From contig NZ_MRST01000023.1 of assembly GCF_001902145.1 (NCBI RefSeq), forward strand, positions 451,206-507,022: a stretch of DNA of 55,817 nucleotides, written 5' to 3'. The notes beneath the pieces are model-generated. The model was not told the DNA's origin and did no database searches. It saw only the letters and a list, made by a program, of their open reading frames with translations. Shown here in pieces: positions 27,101 through 34,636 of this stretch. Origin of the DNA: Pseudomonas fluorescens. GTDB lineage: Bacteria > Pseudomonadota > Gammaproteobacteria > Pseudomonadales > Pseudomonadaceae. Position 1 is the stretch's first letter, and every line of letters begins with the position of its first letter. The position numbers were made by a program, and so were the translations under genes.

Positions 27101-29239
27101 GAGATAAGACGGCCGCCGTAGTGGCCCTTGTCCCCAGCGCAGGCATTTTTTCTTCAATAACCGGTTTCTGCGGAATATTTTTTTCAAGTCATTGAGTGCA
27201 ATACGGCGGCGTGTGATTAGGGGGGTTCGTAAGGTTTTGGACGCATCGCCCAGTGCATCGAGACGTGCTTTGAGCGTGGTTTGAAGCGTGTTGATGTGCT
27301 CAAGGTTATAGGTGCCGTACTCATCGCCGCTGTGCAGTTGGCCCTGTGCAAGCCCCCAGTCAATCAAGGTGCTGGTGGTGTAGTGAGTACGCCACAGGGG
27401 TTGTTCGGCCGCGTCCAGCTCCTGGGTGGCGAGCGCTACGATGTCGTTGAACCGCAGGTGCCGCGATGAGCCGCAGGCGAGCGCTTCTGCCAGCATCACA
27501 CCTTGCTTGAACAACAGCCAGGCATGGGAGGTCATGAAGTACAGCGAGTCGGGGAGCTTGCCGACCAGAAACTCCGGGGCGAGACCGGCCAGCAACAGGT
27601 GTGCGGCAAGCGCGGTGGAGCGCGAGGTGGCGGCACCGCTCTCGATCAGGTGCAGTTCCACTGTGCGGCGAAGATCCGCATAGCGATGGCCCCAGCAGTC
27701 ACTATGGTTGAGGTTCAGGCCGACAACGGTGTAGCGACGCTGACCGGCCTGGGGGTCCAGATCCAGGATCAGGGCGCTCAGCACCAAGGTGTCACGACTG
27801 GACCGGTTCGCCAACTGACCAGGTGCATGGCCGTACCATTGCACTGCGTCGATCAATTGATCGGCCAATGTTTGCGCGGCTGGATGGGCCAGTAGCGAGT
27901 ACACCTGTTCATCGGGCGGGCCGGGCAGCAGATCGGCGCTCAACAGCTCAAGCAGCCCTTGATTGGGCTGTGGCAGAAACCTGCGGGTGATGTTCACGAC
28001 TAGGGCGCGTTGCTCGGCCGACAGCGTCAGTGCGCTGGGTTGCGGCAAACCCAAGCCTTCCCAGTAATTGCCCAGGCGAGGTTTTACCGGCAACGCCCGT
28101 TCGAGCCGGGGGCCTTGGGCTTCGGCGCGATTGTCGCGTTCACGTTCTGCGGTGAGCCCTTGCCGATGCACCTGTAGGGCCATGTCGGAATCGGCCTGGT
28201 CGCAAATGGGCGGGGTGGTAAGGGGCGAAGCGCTGCGCAACTGTTCTATCAGGTCCCAGGCCGCTTCGCGGGTATTGGGCAAAGGCAGTTCATGCAGGGT
28301 GAGCAGTTGCGCCAGGTTGAATTTGCCATCCAGGGAGATGGACAGTTGCATGGCGTTTGCGAGGTCTTGCAAACGTTCAAGGGCGCCATCCAACGCCAGT
28401 TGGGCCAGCTGTTCATAGCCTATTTCGTGCGGCGTACCGCTGGATCCCGCCCCTCTGATCGACTGCCGGGTGACGTCAAACGAATACTGCTCGGGGTCCA
28501 GGTTCCGGGTTTGATCCAGAGCCAGGAACTGTGGATGTTCGGTAATGCCCAGGAGCAAGGCCGCGGCCGATTCCATACTGGTCGCCCAGAACGAGCGTGA
28601 GGTCAGCCAGCAGCGGGTACGGTACAGCGTGAACAGGTTGAATGCCCGGTCCTCCTCATCCTCCGCATTGATTCCGGCCAGTAACTGCTCAGCCAGGGTT
28701 TTCTGGTCCTGCTCCAGCTGTTTGAACGCTTCTGACACGGGGGATTCAGCGCGCCCGAAAAACGATTGAAGGTGGCTCAAGGTGTCTATCACTGTGCCCC
28801 GTTGGGCGCGCGTGTGCGGTTGTGGGTAACCGTAAAACCGTAGGATGCCCCGAGCGCTCAGTGCCGGGTGTTCGCCGGGGAAGGGCAGGCCCATCGCGTC
28901 GGGGTCGATGACCTGGGCGATGGCCAGGATAGGCGGTGCAAGCTGGTACCAATCACTGGGGTCGTCAAGGGTGAAGGTTTTGTCTTGGGTATGCAGCGTA
29001 CCGTTGCGCACAGTGAGATCGGCCAGCTTCAGCGACTGCCGCTGGACCCAGTCCAGGACGCGTGGGCGCTCGAACGCCTGGCGGTACAGCTGCAACCAGC
29101 AGCCCAGCGAGCTTTGTGCGGGGATCGGCAGCGATGCGTCTGGCGTGGATGTTGCGGTCTTGAGATGCTCGACCAAGGCACTGGTCATCAGCCTGTCGCC
29201 ATCGCGGCGCAGGCTTTTGCTTTGATTCAGCGGGGTCAT
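24131..29239 (-). CDS. Giant dermonecrotic-toxin-like protein with C-terminal Cys-His-Asp domain
   Basis: A 1702-residue protein. ATG 29239 is preferred because AGGAA lies 7 bp upstream; an ATG 48 bp earlier lacks a site. The N-terminal two thirds are of the same general type as the other giants, with hydrophobic helices at ~970-1060 (LLGLIPLW, CFFDVFGLLAPTKGVLL). The C-terminus holds GNC1585DQMAHAACEM, then VWICQVH1611TFVVVG, then DLWISD1641PWA. That order and context (GNC, HTFVVVG, DPWA) is typical of papain-fold cysteine proteases, transglutaminase-like deamidases and the C3 domain of Pasteurella multocida toxin. The cysteine would be the nucleophile. Whether it cleaves or deamidates cannot be told. 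It is convergent with the third giant gene across a shared terminator. Confidence 0.88.
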   Translation of the reverse strand: MTPLNQSKSLRRDGDRLMTSALVEHLKTATSTPDASLPIPAQSSLGCWLQLYRQAFERPRVLDWVQRQSLKLADLTVRNGTLHTQDKTFTLDDPSDWYQLAPPILAIAQVIDPDAMGLPFPGEHPALSARGILRFYGYPQPHTRAQRGTVIDTLSHLQSFFGRAESPVSEAFKQLEQDQKTLAEQLLAGINAEDEEDRAFNLFTLYRTRCWLTSRSFWATSMESAAALLLGITEHPQFLALDQTRNLDPEQYSFDVTRQSIRGAGSSGTPHEIGYEQLAQLALDGALERLQDLANAMQLSISLDGKFNLAQLLTLHELPLPNTREAAWDLIEQLRSASPLTTPPICDQADSDMALQVHRQGLTAERERDNRAEAQGPRLERALPVKPRLGNYWEGLGLPQPSALTLSAEQRALVVNITRRFLPQPNQGLLELLSADLLPGPPDEQVYSLLAHPAAQTLADQLIDAVQWYGHAPGQLANRSSRDTLVLSALILDLDPQAGQRRYTVVGLNLNHSDCWGHRYADLRRTVELHLIESGAATSRSTALAAHLLLAGLAPEFLVGKLPDSLYFMTSHAWLLFKQGVMLAEALACGSSRHLRFNDIVALATQELDAAEQPLWRTHYTTSTLIDWGLAQGQLHSGDEYGTYNLEHINTLQTTLKARLDALGDASKTLRTPLITRRRIALNDLKKIFRRNRLLKKKCLRWGQGPLRRPSYLPARGIQLQSLVDLHMSGALQPVAEQWNSVEPALNLAQLKPHLSRLNNVNNLFHEASTAHIARLKAAYTTVIRYLLAQLPVKDREHLQKAAVQLLVMRQPANKPQIQEQPGEKMARTGRFGLILRCEVLNGHHDYELFPLLNLAYKNLRLPRTLDLGGTPLTVKTGSPHSTQPTSQLHLGSSLALDETAYMTGSPPRADQSSTVIIDRLWRVEASEPVSQALMFDSPRAFTLATTIVNQHFFLDIDALVAQARGSTLLEDRQKTAEAVYQALLGLIPLWSCTQDLASGDTKRMIEGAYGCFFDVFGLLAPTKGVLLSGMTRLGKAAPAYIKLLQLAKLGATYLNAVFNPFDSLPSLLRLGRHGLVRLNQAGMRALEGAVRHTRLRLAPGAAVDYTRLLNRADIAPATLIRADGVTQVLAIKRSSAWYAFDPFSAKPYGPPLAGLRLDTAITVIPYRSVDGYKARMTETLFEKPPLLIQRANATDLLDQGRVWRLPHEGATHMDELTSPAYARQVDTFDNLCTMRRNKRSPIPVVCFTKKLHEYAHSIHLRRVQALDHIRLIPAPLIGEQKRQLVYYRCIHEVTPRVIEFELTPLHASAPLTYKTHITGRRIDNEPQFGLPVDDLDTVLSRKTQVVELDGIVDGINDRRTLRALLVSMPGMKHWVVEADVGVFYRVPVTSTGPSALHFEQLDYSVGGEHVALIDAFGERRNQFLNAAERLPDQPLVALPTLEALYRQLARRGVSAEKIERVRERATSLRTIKQRELLLNLSDQGRRLNFNFVSRPVQLDIWPPRPDTPAQPTAWQINRHLAEKAHASTSALVERTQLKSANVQGPTLDELRRVQEAQSVVMWEYSKIGQPSYTEIILKTGAGNCDQMAHAACEMIRTNGGTAQVWICQVHTFVVVGTPPAGLNLTLDFQESGWADLWISDPWAAITCPANEYMRTLHIKMLTWDLEDIAVFFNDGNAYRWARANDPDWLQLLLSTPKQPLP

Positions 29240-29338
29240 CCGTGGGGTTCCTGTCGAGAAGAGCTGCCCTGTCGGCAACTCTTTCACTGTTTAAGTGGAC
29301 AGAAATGGAACCACCACGGTAGACGCGCCAGGCGCTAT

Positions 29339-30469
29339 CTATGTAGCGGGAGAGGGGGGCGGAGTGCTTCGCCGCTGGTCCAAGCGCTTGTTGAACTCCA
29401 GCCACGCGGCAAACAAGGCCATGACCACGGCCCCCACCACAGCGGTGGCGATCTGTATGGCGAAGCGGTCACCGGTCACGGCGTTGACCATATCGGCCAA
29501 CGGCGCCAGCACCACACCCAGGCAAAATACCTCCAGGGAATAGCGCCCCATCCGCGCCAGTTGTTGCGCCAACCAGTGTTGTGTCCAGCCGACACCGGGG
29601 AGCAATTTGGCGGTGACGTAGGCCAGGGCCAGGAAGTGCAGCAAACGCACCGGTGACAGGTCGGTCTTGCTGATGGGGTACAGCCATTCGCCGATCAGGC
29701 GTGGCATCCAGGCATCGTGCACGTCGGGCCAGCGCCATGACAGGGCGATCACGCAGGTCATCAGCACATACGCCGCAGCCGCGATAAACAACGGTTGACG
29801 AAGCAGTGGCTGCTGCACGGTAGGGCGCGTCGAGCGTAAAGCCGCGGCGCCGCCGAGGATAAACAGGCACTGCCAGGTAATCGGGTTGAAGTACCAGACC
29901 CCGCCGTTGCTGGCCGGCAGGTTCCAGCCCTGCCAGGGTGCGAGCAGGTATACCGCCAGCGAGATCGCCACGGTGACCATGGGCATACGCAACAGCAGCG
30001 GCAGGGTAATGGGCAGGCTGAGTATCAGCACGATATACAGCGGCAGCGGGTCGGTCAGGTTGGGTTTGAAGCGCAGCAGCAACTCATCGACCAAGGCCTG
30101 CTGGGTATTGCTGAGGAAATACTCCAGGCCCATTTCCTGCACCAGGTCGCGGGTTTCGATGTGGCTGTTGGCGAAAATCACGATGCCCATCAACAGCGCC
30201 AGCAAGAAAATATGCACCACGTAGAGCGTCCACACCCGGCGCAGGATTTTCAAACAGGCGATGAAGTAGCCGTCGCGTTGCAGGATCTTGCCGTACGCCA
30301 ATACCGCCGCGTAGCCGGCCAGGAACACGAAGATTTCGGCGGCATCGCTGAACCCGAAGTTCTGCACGGTGACATTGGCCAGGGGGTTGTGGGGCACGTG
30401 GTCCCAGAAAATGAAAATCAACGCCAGGCCCCGAAAAAAATCGATGCGCGGGTCGCGTCCGTTCAGCAT
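29339..30469 (-). CDS. opgC: OpgC-family membrane acyltransferase
   Basis: A 376-residue integral membrane protein with about ten hydrophobic segments. It carries the OpgC hallmark near the N-terminus, RDPRIDFFRGLALIFIFWDHVP, followed by GFSDAAEIFVFLAGYAAVLAYG. OpgC proteins transfer succinyl groups to osmoregulated periplasmic glucans. I prefer ATG 30469, 8 residues before the conserved core, to a GTG at 30529, though the AAGAG site upstream is modest. The ~100 bp between it and the giant gene downstream on the same strand contain no clear terminator, so read-through is possible. No opgG or opgH is in the window. Confidence 0.88.
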   Translation of the reverse strand: MLNGRDPRIDFFRGLALIFIFWDHVPHNPLANVTVQNFGFSDAAEIFVFLAGYAAVLAYGKILQRDGYFIACLKILRRVWTLYVVHIFLLALLMGIVIFANSHIETRDLVQEMGLEYFLSNTQQALVDELLLRFKPNLTDPLPLYIVLILSLPITLPLLLRMPMVTVAISLAVYLLAPWQGWNLPASNGGVWYFNPITWQCLFILGGAAALRSTRPTVQQPLLRQPLFIAAAAYVLMTCVIALSWRWPDVHDAWMPRLIGEWLYPISKTDLSPVRLLHFLALAYVTAKLLPGVGWTQHWLAQQLARMGRYSLEVFCLGVVLAPLADMVNAVTGDRFAIQIATAVVGAVVMALFAAWLEFNKRLDQRRSTPPPSPAT

Positions 30470-30608
30470 GGCAGCGGGCTCTTGAACAAGTTGTTGAATG
30501 ACGATAGGTGAGCGCGTGCGTTGGCGCACGCCGCACGTCGGGCGGGCGCAGGTTGGCGGTATTTGTAAGCGATTGCAAAGGCTGGATATTACTGAATGTC
30601 TCTGGATA

Positions 30609-30686
30609 TCAATGATGGCCCTGGCGTGTGGATGTCCAACTGTCGGGCAGTTGCGCGGCGACTGCGGCGAAGTCCAATAACGGCAT
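30609..30686 (-). pseudogene. 25-codon gene remnant with intact ribosome site (cupin-like N-terminus)
   Basis: A perfect AAGGAG lies 7 bp before an ATG at 30686. The frame reads MPLLDFAAVAAQLPDSWTST and stops after 25 codons. The beginning resembles the N-terminus of small cupin proteins of Pseudomonas (LLDF..AAQLP.AW), recalled from memory. The rest of such a gene is absent before opgC. I read it as a 5' gene remnant left by a deletion; a genuine short peptide is the alternative. It sits 60 bp downstream of the monooxygenase gene on the same strand and would be translated from its mRNA. Confidence 0.5.
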
Positions 30687-30745
30687 GTGAATCTCCTTGT
30701 TTCAACGATGCCGTCGGGGGGCGGTTCAGTGGGCGGTGGGTTTTG

Positions 30746-31030
30746 TCAGAAAGCGTCCATCAACAAGACCCGGCATGGCTTGGCTTGATGCTCATTGATC
30801 TGGGGCACCAACCGTCTGAAGTGCTCGGTCTGGCAGTGCGCATCCAGCGCCGCCTGGTCGGGCCATTGTTCGATAAAAACAAAGTGCCCCGGGTCTTTTT
30901 GATCGATGAATAAATCGTAGGTGATACACAAGGGTTCCTGGCGGGTTTTTTCCACCAGTTCGGCGTACCACGGGCGTACGGTTTCCAGATGTTCGGGCTT
31001 GATAAAGTCCTCGGCGATGACTTTCAACAT
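30746..31030 (-). CDS. Putative quinol monooxygenase (ABM superfamily)
   Basis: A 94-residue protein of the antibiotic-biosynthesis-monooxygenase / YgiN type, a small dimeric alpha-beta barrel. It shows the typical start MLKVIAEDFIKPEHLE, the central CITYDLFIDQKDPGHFVFIEQW and AALDAHCQTEHFRRLVP. These cofactor-free enzymes act on quinol-like compounds in the cytoplasm. AGGA lies about 10 bp before the ATG. It follows the glutamate-synthase-like gene by 12 bp and should be co-transcribed with it. Confidence 0.88.
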   Translation of the reverse strand: MLKVIAEDFIKPEHLETVRPWYAELVEKTRQEPLCITYDLFIDQKDPGHFVFIEQWPDQAALDAHCQTEHFRRLVPQINEHQAKPCRVLLMDAF

Positions 31031-31042
31031 GCTAAGTGTCCT

Positions 31043-32662
31043 TTAGGCTGCAGCAATTTCATGCGGCTCAAAACTGTCCGCCCGCGCCATTTGCCACATG
31101 CGCGAATAGAACTCGCCGTTCACTTCACCGGTGAGCAACTCCCCGGGCTTTAGGAACACATGCAACTGCGAGAACAGCTTGATCTCCGTCGCTGACATGC
31201 GCCGTACCAAGTGCTTGGCCGACAATTGCGACGGATGATCCAGCCCGGCGGCGGCGAGCATTTCTGCCAAGGCGTGGAGGGTGTTGCGGTGGAAGTTGAA
31301 CACGCGCTGGGCCTTGTCCGGCACCACCAGCGCACGCTGGCGCAACGGGTCTTGAGTCGCTACGCCAGTCGGGCATTTGTTGGTGTGGCAGCTTTGCGAC
31401 TGAATGCAGCCGATGGCGAACATGAAGCCGCGCGCCGAATTGGCCCAGTCGGCGCCGATGGCCAGGACGCTGGCGATGTCGAAGGCGCTGACGATCTTGC
31501 CGCTGGCGCCGAGTTTGATCTTGTCGCGCAGGTTCAGGCCCACCAGGGTGTTGTGCACAAACAGCAAACCCTCACGCAGTGGCACGCCGATATGGTCGGT
31601 GAACTCCACAGGGGCGGCGCCGGTGCCACCTTCCTTGCCGTCCACCACGATAAAGTCCGGGAGAATGCCGGTTTCGAGCATGGCCTTGGCAATGCCCATG
31701 AATTCCCACGGGTGGCCCAGGCAGAACTTGAAGCCCACGGGTTTGCCGCCGGACAGTTCGCGCAACTGGGCGATGAACTGCATCAGCTCGATGGGGGTGG
31801 AAAACGCACTGTGGCGTGACGGCGAGATGCAGTCTTCGCCCATCATGATGCCGCGGGTCTCGGCGATTTCCTGGGTGACTTTGTGCTTGGGCAGAATCCC
31901 GCCATGGCCAGGCTTGGCGCCCTGGCTCATCTTGATTTCGATCATGCGCACTTGTGGGTTCTGCGCCTGCACGGCGAAGCGCTCCGGATCGAAACGGCCG
32001 TCACTGGTGCGGCAGCCGAAATAACCGCTGCCCAGTTCCCAGGTGAGGTCGCCGCCGTTTTCGCGATGGTAGGGGCTGATGCTGCCTTCGCCGGTGTCGT
32101 GGGCAAAGTTGCCGAGCTTGGCGCCGTGGTTGAGAGCGCGGATAGCATTGGCGCTCAACGAGCCGAAGCTCATCGCCGAGATATTGAACACCGACGCCGA
32201 GTACGGCTGCGTGCACTGCGGGCCGCCGACCATCACACGAAAGGCGCTGGGGTCGCTCAGCGGTGCGGGACGCATGGAGTGGCCGATGAATTCGAAGCCC
32301 GACTGGTACACGTCGATCAAAGTGCCGAAGGGTTTGTCGGCGGTTTCATTTTTGGCCCGCGAGTACACCAGCGAACGCTGAGCGCGGGAGAAGGGCAGGG
32401 CGTCGCTGTCGGATTCCAGCAGGTACTGGCGGATTTCCGGGCGGATGCCTTCCACCAGGTAGCGGATATTGCCCAGGATCGGGTAGTTGCGGCGCACCGC
32501 GTGGGGGCTTTGCAGCAGGTCGAAAATACCGATCAGGCTGAGTACAGCGGTGATGAGCGTGATAGGCCACAGCCATTCATGTTCGATAAAAGGGAGGCTG
32601 GCGAGGGTGAAAATGACGCACACAGCGAAGAAGGCGTAGCGGCTTAACAAGGACAGGCTCAT
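31043..32662 (-). CDS. FMN-binding glutamate synthase family protein (membrane-anchored GltS alpha-like)
   Basis: A 539-residue protein. Two hydrophobic segments cover the first ~45 residues. The remainder matches the FMN-binding barrel of the glutamate synthase large subunit: AMSFGSLSANAIRALN, GEGSISPYH, IEIKMSQGAKPGHGG, IVVDGKEGGTGAAP and GADWANSARGFM. The cysteine cluster CIQSQSCHTNKCPTGVATQ corresponds to the 3Fe-4S ligands of GltS. It lacks the N-terminal glutaminase domain, so it is a stand-alone synthase-like oxidoreductase with an unproven substrate. The ribosome site AAGGAAA precedes ATG 32662. It is first in a two-gene operon with the monooxygenase. Confidence 0.9.
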   Translation of the reverse strand: MSLSLLSRYAFFAVCVIFTLASLPFIEHEWLWPITLITAVLSLIGIFDLLQSPHAVRRNYPILGNIRYLVEGIRPEIRQYLLESDSDALPFSRAQRSLVYSRAKNETADKPFGTLIDVYQSGFEFIGHSMRPAPLSDPSAFRVMVGGPQCTQPYSASVFNISAMSFGSLSANAIRALNHGAKLGNFAHDTGEGSISPYHRENGGDLTWELGSGYFGCRTSDGRFDPERFAVQAQNPQVRMIEIKMSQGAKPGHGGILPKHKVTQEIAETRGIMMGEDCISPSRHSAFSTPIELMQFIAQLRELSGGKPVGFKFCLGHPWEFMGIAKAMLETGILPDFIVVDGKEGGTGAAPVEFTDHIGVPLREGLLFVHNTLVGLNLRDKIKLGASGKIVSAFDIASVLAIGADWANSARGFMFAIGCIQSQSCHTNKCPTGVATQDPLRQRALVVPDKAQRVFNFHRNTLHALAEMLAAAGLDHPSQLSAKHLVRRMSATEIKLFSQLHVFLKPGELLTGEVNGEFYSRMWQMARADSFEPHEIAAA

Positions 32663-32900
32663 ACGGTTTCCTTGGGTTCGGACTCTTCAGGTCGATCCAC
32701 CATTCTGCGCCTGTCAGGAAACCATAGACAACCTGTGGGAATATTCAGTTTGGTACCGCTGGTGGGACAGACTGGCCCGGGATAGACAACTGGCGGCGGT
32801 TGGGTCGGTTCGTAAACTATTAAAATTGACAGTCTGAAGCCGGCCTCAACAGCGGCTATATAGAAGCGCTCGGCCTAATCTTATTGCAATAGGTTCTCGT
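32663..32900. other. Intergenic region between divergent glutamate-synthase-like and L31 genes
   Basis: No gene is seen here. It includes a TTGACA at 32826-32831 without a well-spaced -10, and two ATAGACAAC strings (~32724 and ~32782). It should contain the promoter of the minus-strand operon, which I could not place. Confidence 0.4.
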
Positions 32901-32930
32901 TTGGATGCATTTATCGTGTTACTGTATAAC
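32901..32930 (+). promoter_or_regulatory. Candidate sigma-70 promoter of the type B L31 gene
   Basis: TTGGAT (32901-32906) and TATAAC (32925-32930) are separated by 18 bp. Transcription would start near 32937, shortly before the AGGAGG ribosome site at 32953-32958. The -10 box lies inside the Zur palindrome. Confidence 0.55.
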
Positions 32931-32931
32931 A
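32917..32931 (+). promoter_or_regulatory. Zur operator overlapping the L31 promoter
   Basis: TGTTACTGTATAACA is an imperfect palindrome, two bases off the gammaproteobacterial Zur consensus TGTTATAnTATAACA, and it covers the -10 box of the L31 gene. Zinc-loaded Zur would block transcription. Zur control of zinc-free L31 paralogs is well established in other bacteria. Confidence 0.8.
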
Positions 32932-32963
32932 CATCAACTGCACCCAGATGCCCAGGAGGCCTT

Positions 32964-33236
32964 ATGAAAGCTGGTATCCATCCCGACTACCGCACCGTGC
33001 TGTTCCACGATACCGCCGCCGACGTGTTCTTCCTCATCGGTTCCACCGCCGACAGTGATCGCACCCACAAACACAGCGACGGCAACACCTATCCCTACAT
33101 CCCGCTGGACGTCTCGAGCGCCTCGCACCCGATCTACACCGGCCAACAGCGCAAGACCCAGGTCGAAGGCCGCATCGCCGGCTTCAACAAGCGTTTTGCG
33201 TCGTTTGGGTCTAGTCCAAAAAAAGCTGACTCATGA
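32964..33236 (+). CDS. rpmE2: Type B (zinc-independent) 50S ribosomal protein L31
   Basis: A 90-residue protein with the type B L31 pattern: [51 protein letters not shown] and [10 protein letters not shown]. It contains no cysteine, so it lacks the zinc ribbon of the usual L31. It would replace the zinc-bearing form on ribosomes under zinc shortage and free that zinc. ATG 32964 with AGGAGG 5 bp upstream is the clear start. A Zur box lies in the promoter. Its 3' end is 20 bp from the convergent two-component gene. Confidence 0.95.
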   Translation: MKAGIHPDYRTVLFHDTAADVFFLIGSTADSDRTHKHSDGNTYPYIPLDVSSASHPIYTGQQRKTQVEGRIAGFNKRFASFGSSPKKADS

Positions 33237-33240
33237 GTAT

Positions 33241-33278
33241 GATTCGGCGGCGTGCCCTACGCCGCCGTCTGCCGAATC
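33241..33278. terminator. Hairpin at the convergent gene ends
   Basis: GGCGGCGT (33246-33253) pairs with ACGCCGCC (33259-33266). GATTCGGC (33241-33248) can alternatively pair with GCCGAATC (33271-33278). There is no adjacent T tract, so termination is only a possibility. The structure overlaps the last codons of the two-component gene. Confidence 0.35.
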
Positions 33279-34636
33279 GGCAGTACCACCCGAAACTTCG
33301 TACCCTTGCCCACCTCACTGCTGACGCTGATATCGCCACGGTGTTTCTTGACGATCCCGTAGGATAACGACAACCCCAACCCCGTGCCTTCGCCCACCGG
33401 CTTGGTGGTGAAGAACGGGTCGAAAATCTTCTGCACGGTTTCGGGAGCAATCCCACAGCCGTTGTCTGCCACTTCCAGCCACACGTTTTCGCCTTCCACC
33501 CCGTTGCTGATGGTAATGGTGCCGCGCTCAGGGCCCATGGCTTGTGCGGCGTTGATCACCAGGTTCATGACGACTTGGTTCAGTTGGGAAGCCAGGCACT
33601 CAATGTCTGGCAGGGGCGCGTATTGCTTGACCACATCGGCCTTGTACTTGAGTTCGCTGGCGACGATGTTCAGCGTCGAGTCGATGCCCTGCTGCAGGTT
33701 GGCGAACTGCCAGGTCTGGTCGTTATCCACCCGTGAGAAGTTCTTCAGGTCCTTGACGATCTGCACCACACGGCCGATGCCGTCCTTGGACTCGCGGATC
33801 AGGATCGGAATGTCGTCCTTGAGAAAATCCAGGTCCAGCTCGCTGCGCAATGCCGTGAGTGGGTCGCGATGTTCTGGCGCGTCGATGTGTGCTTCGCTGC
33901 GCTGGTAGGCATCGAGCATCTGTTGCAGCTGTTTGAAGTAGTTGTCGAGGGTGCTGAGGTTGGACGAAATAAAGCCCACCGGGTTGTTGATCTCGTGGGC
34001 GACACCGGCCGCGAGTTGCCCCAGTGAGGCGAGCTTTTCCGACTGCACCAGTTGGCTTTCCAGGAGCTTGCGCTCGTCGATCTCCAGTTGCAGCGCTTGG
34101 GTGCGTTCTTCCACCAACTGCTCCAACTGCGAAGTTTGCAGGAAGGCGCGGCGAGCCATGTCCCATTTGTTGGCCAGGGTGTTGGCCATTTGCTGGACTT
34201 CGATATTGTCGAACGGCTTTTTCAGGATCAGCAGGCGGTCAAAGGCGTTCAGGCGAAACAGCAGGTCATCCCAGGAATAATCCGAGTAGGCGGTACACAC
34301 CACCACTTGCAGCTCGGGGGCGACTTTCCACAGTTCTTCAATGGTCTTGGCGCCGTCCCAGCCCTGGGGCATGCGCATGTCAACGAAGGCCAATGCATAG
34401 GGGCGCTCTTGCGCCATGGCGCTGGTCAGCAAGCCCAGGCCTTCCTCGCCGCCATAGGCGCAGTGCAGCTCGAACGCCTGGGTTTGAGGTTTGGCCGCGT
34501 CGCCAAACAGTGCCGACTCCATGTCATCCAGCGCCTGGGTGGAGGCTTCGTCGGGCATCAGGATCTTGCGGAAGTCCTCATGAATGGACGGTGTGTCATC
34601 AATCAGCAGGATGCGCCGGTTGGGAGGTTGGTTCAT
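33257..34636 (-). CDS. Receiver-histidine kinase hybrid protein
   Basis: A 459-residue cytoplasmic protein. An N-terminal receiver domain ([11 protein letters not shown], phospho-acceptor D86 in [15 protein letters not shown], conserved K in LILKKPFD) is followed by a coiled coil at ~165-200. A HisKA box has H214 in [12 protein letters not shown], and the ATPase domain shows [25 protein letters not shown] and GTGLGLSLS. No sensor or membrane part exists, so it probably acts as an intermediate in a phosphorelay. Its ATG overlaps the stop of the upstream kinase as ATGA (34633-34636), which suggests translational coupling. The receiver is closely similar to that of the GGDEF-EAL protein in the same operon. 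Confidence 0.92.
   Translation of the reverse strand: MNQPPNRRILLIDDTPSIHEDFRKILMPDEASTQALDDMESALFGDAAKPQTQAFELHCAYGGEEGLGLLTSAMAQERPYALAFVDMRMPQGWDGAKTIEELWKVAPELQVVVCTAYSDYSWDDLLFRLNAFDRLLILKKPFDNIEVQQMANTLANKWDMARRAFLQTSQLEQLVEERTQALQLEIDERKLLESQLVQSEKLASLGQLAAGVAHEINNPVGFISSNLSTLDNYFKQLQQMLDAYQRSEAHIDAPEHRDPLTALRSELDLDFLKDDIPILIRESKDGIGRVVQIVKDLKNFSRVDNDQTWQFANLQQGIDSTLNIVASELKYKADVVKQYAPLPDIECLASQLNQVVMNLVINAAQAMGPERGTITISNGVEGENVWLEVADNGCGIAPETVQKIFDPFFTTKPVGEGTGLGLSLSYGIVKKHRGDISVSSEVGKGTKFRVVLPIRQTAA

Noticed and set aside
32826..32862. TTGACA at 32826 with TATATA at 32857 as the L31 promoter
   Set aside because: The spacing is 25 bp. The pair at 32901/32925 has an 18-bp spacer and coincides with the Zur box.
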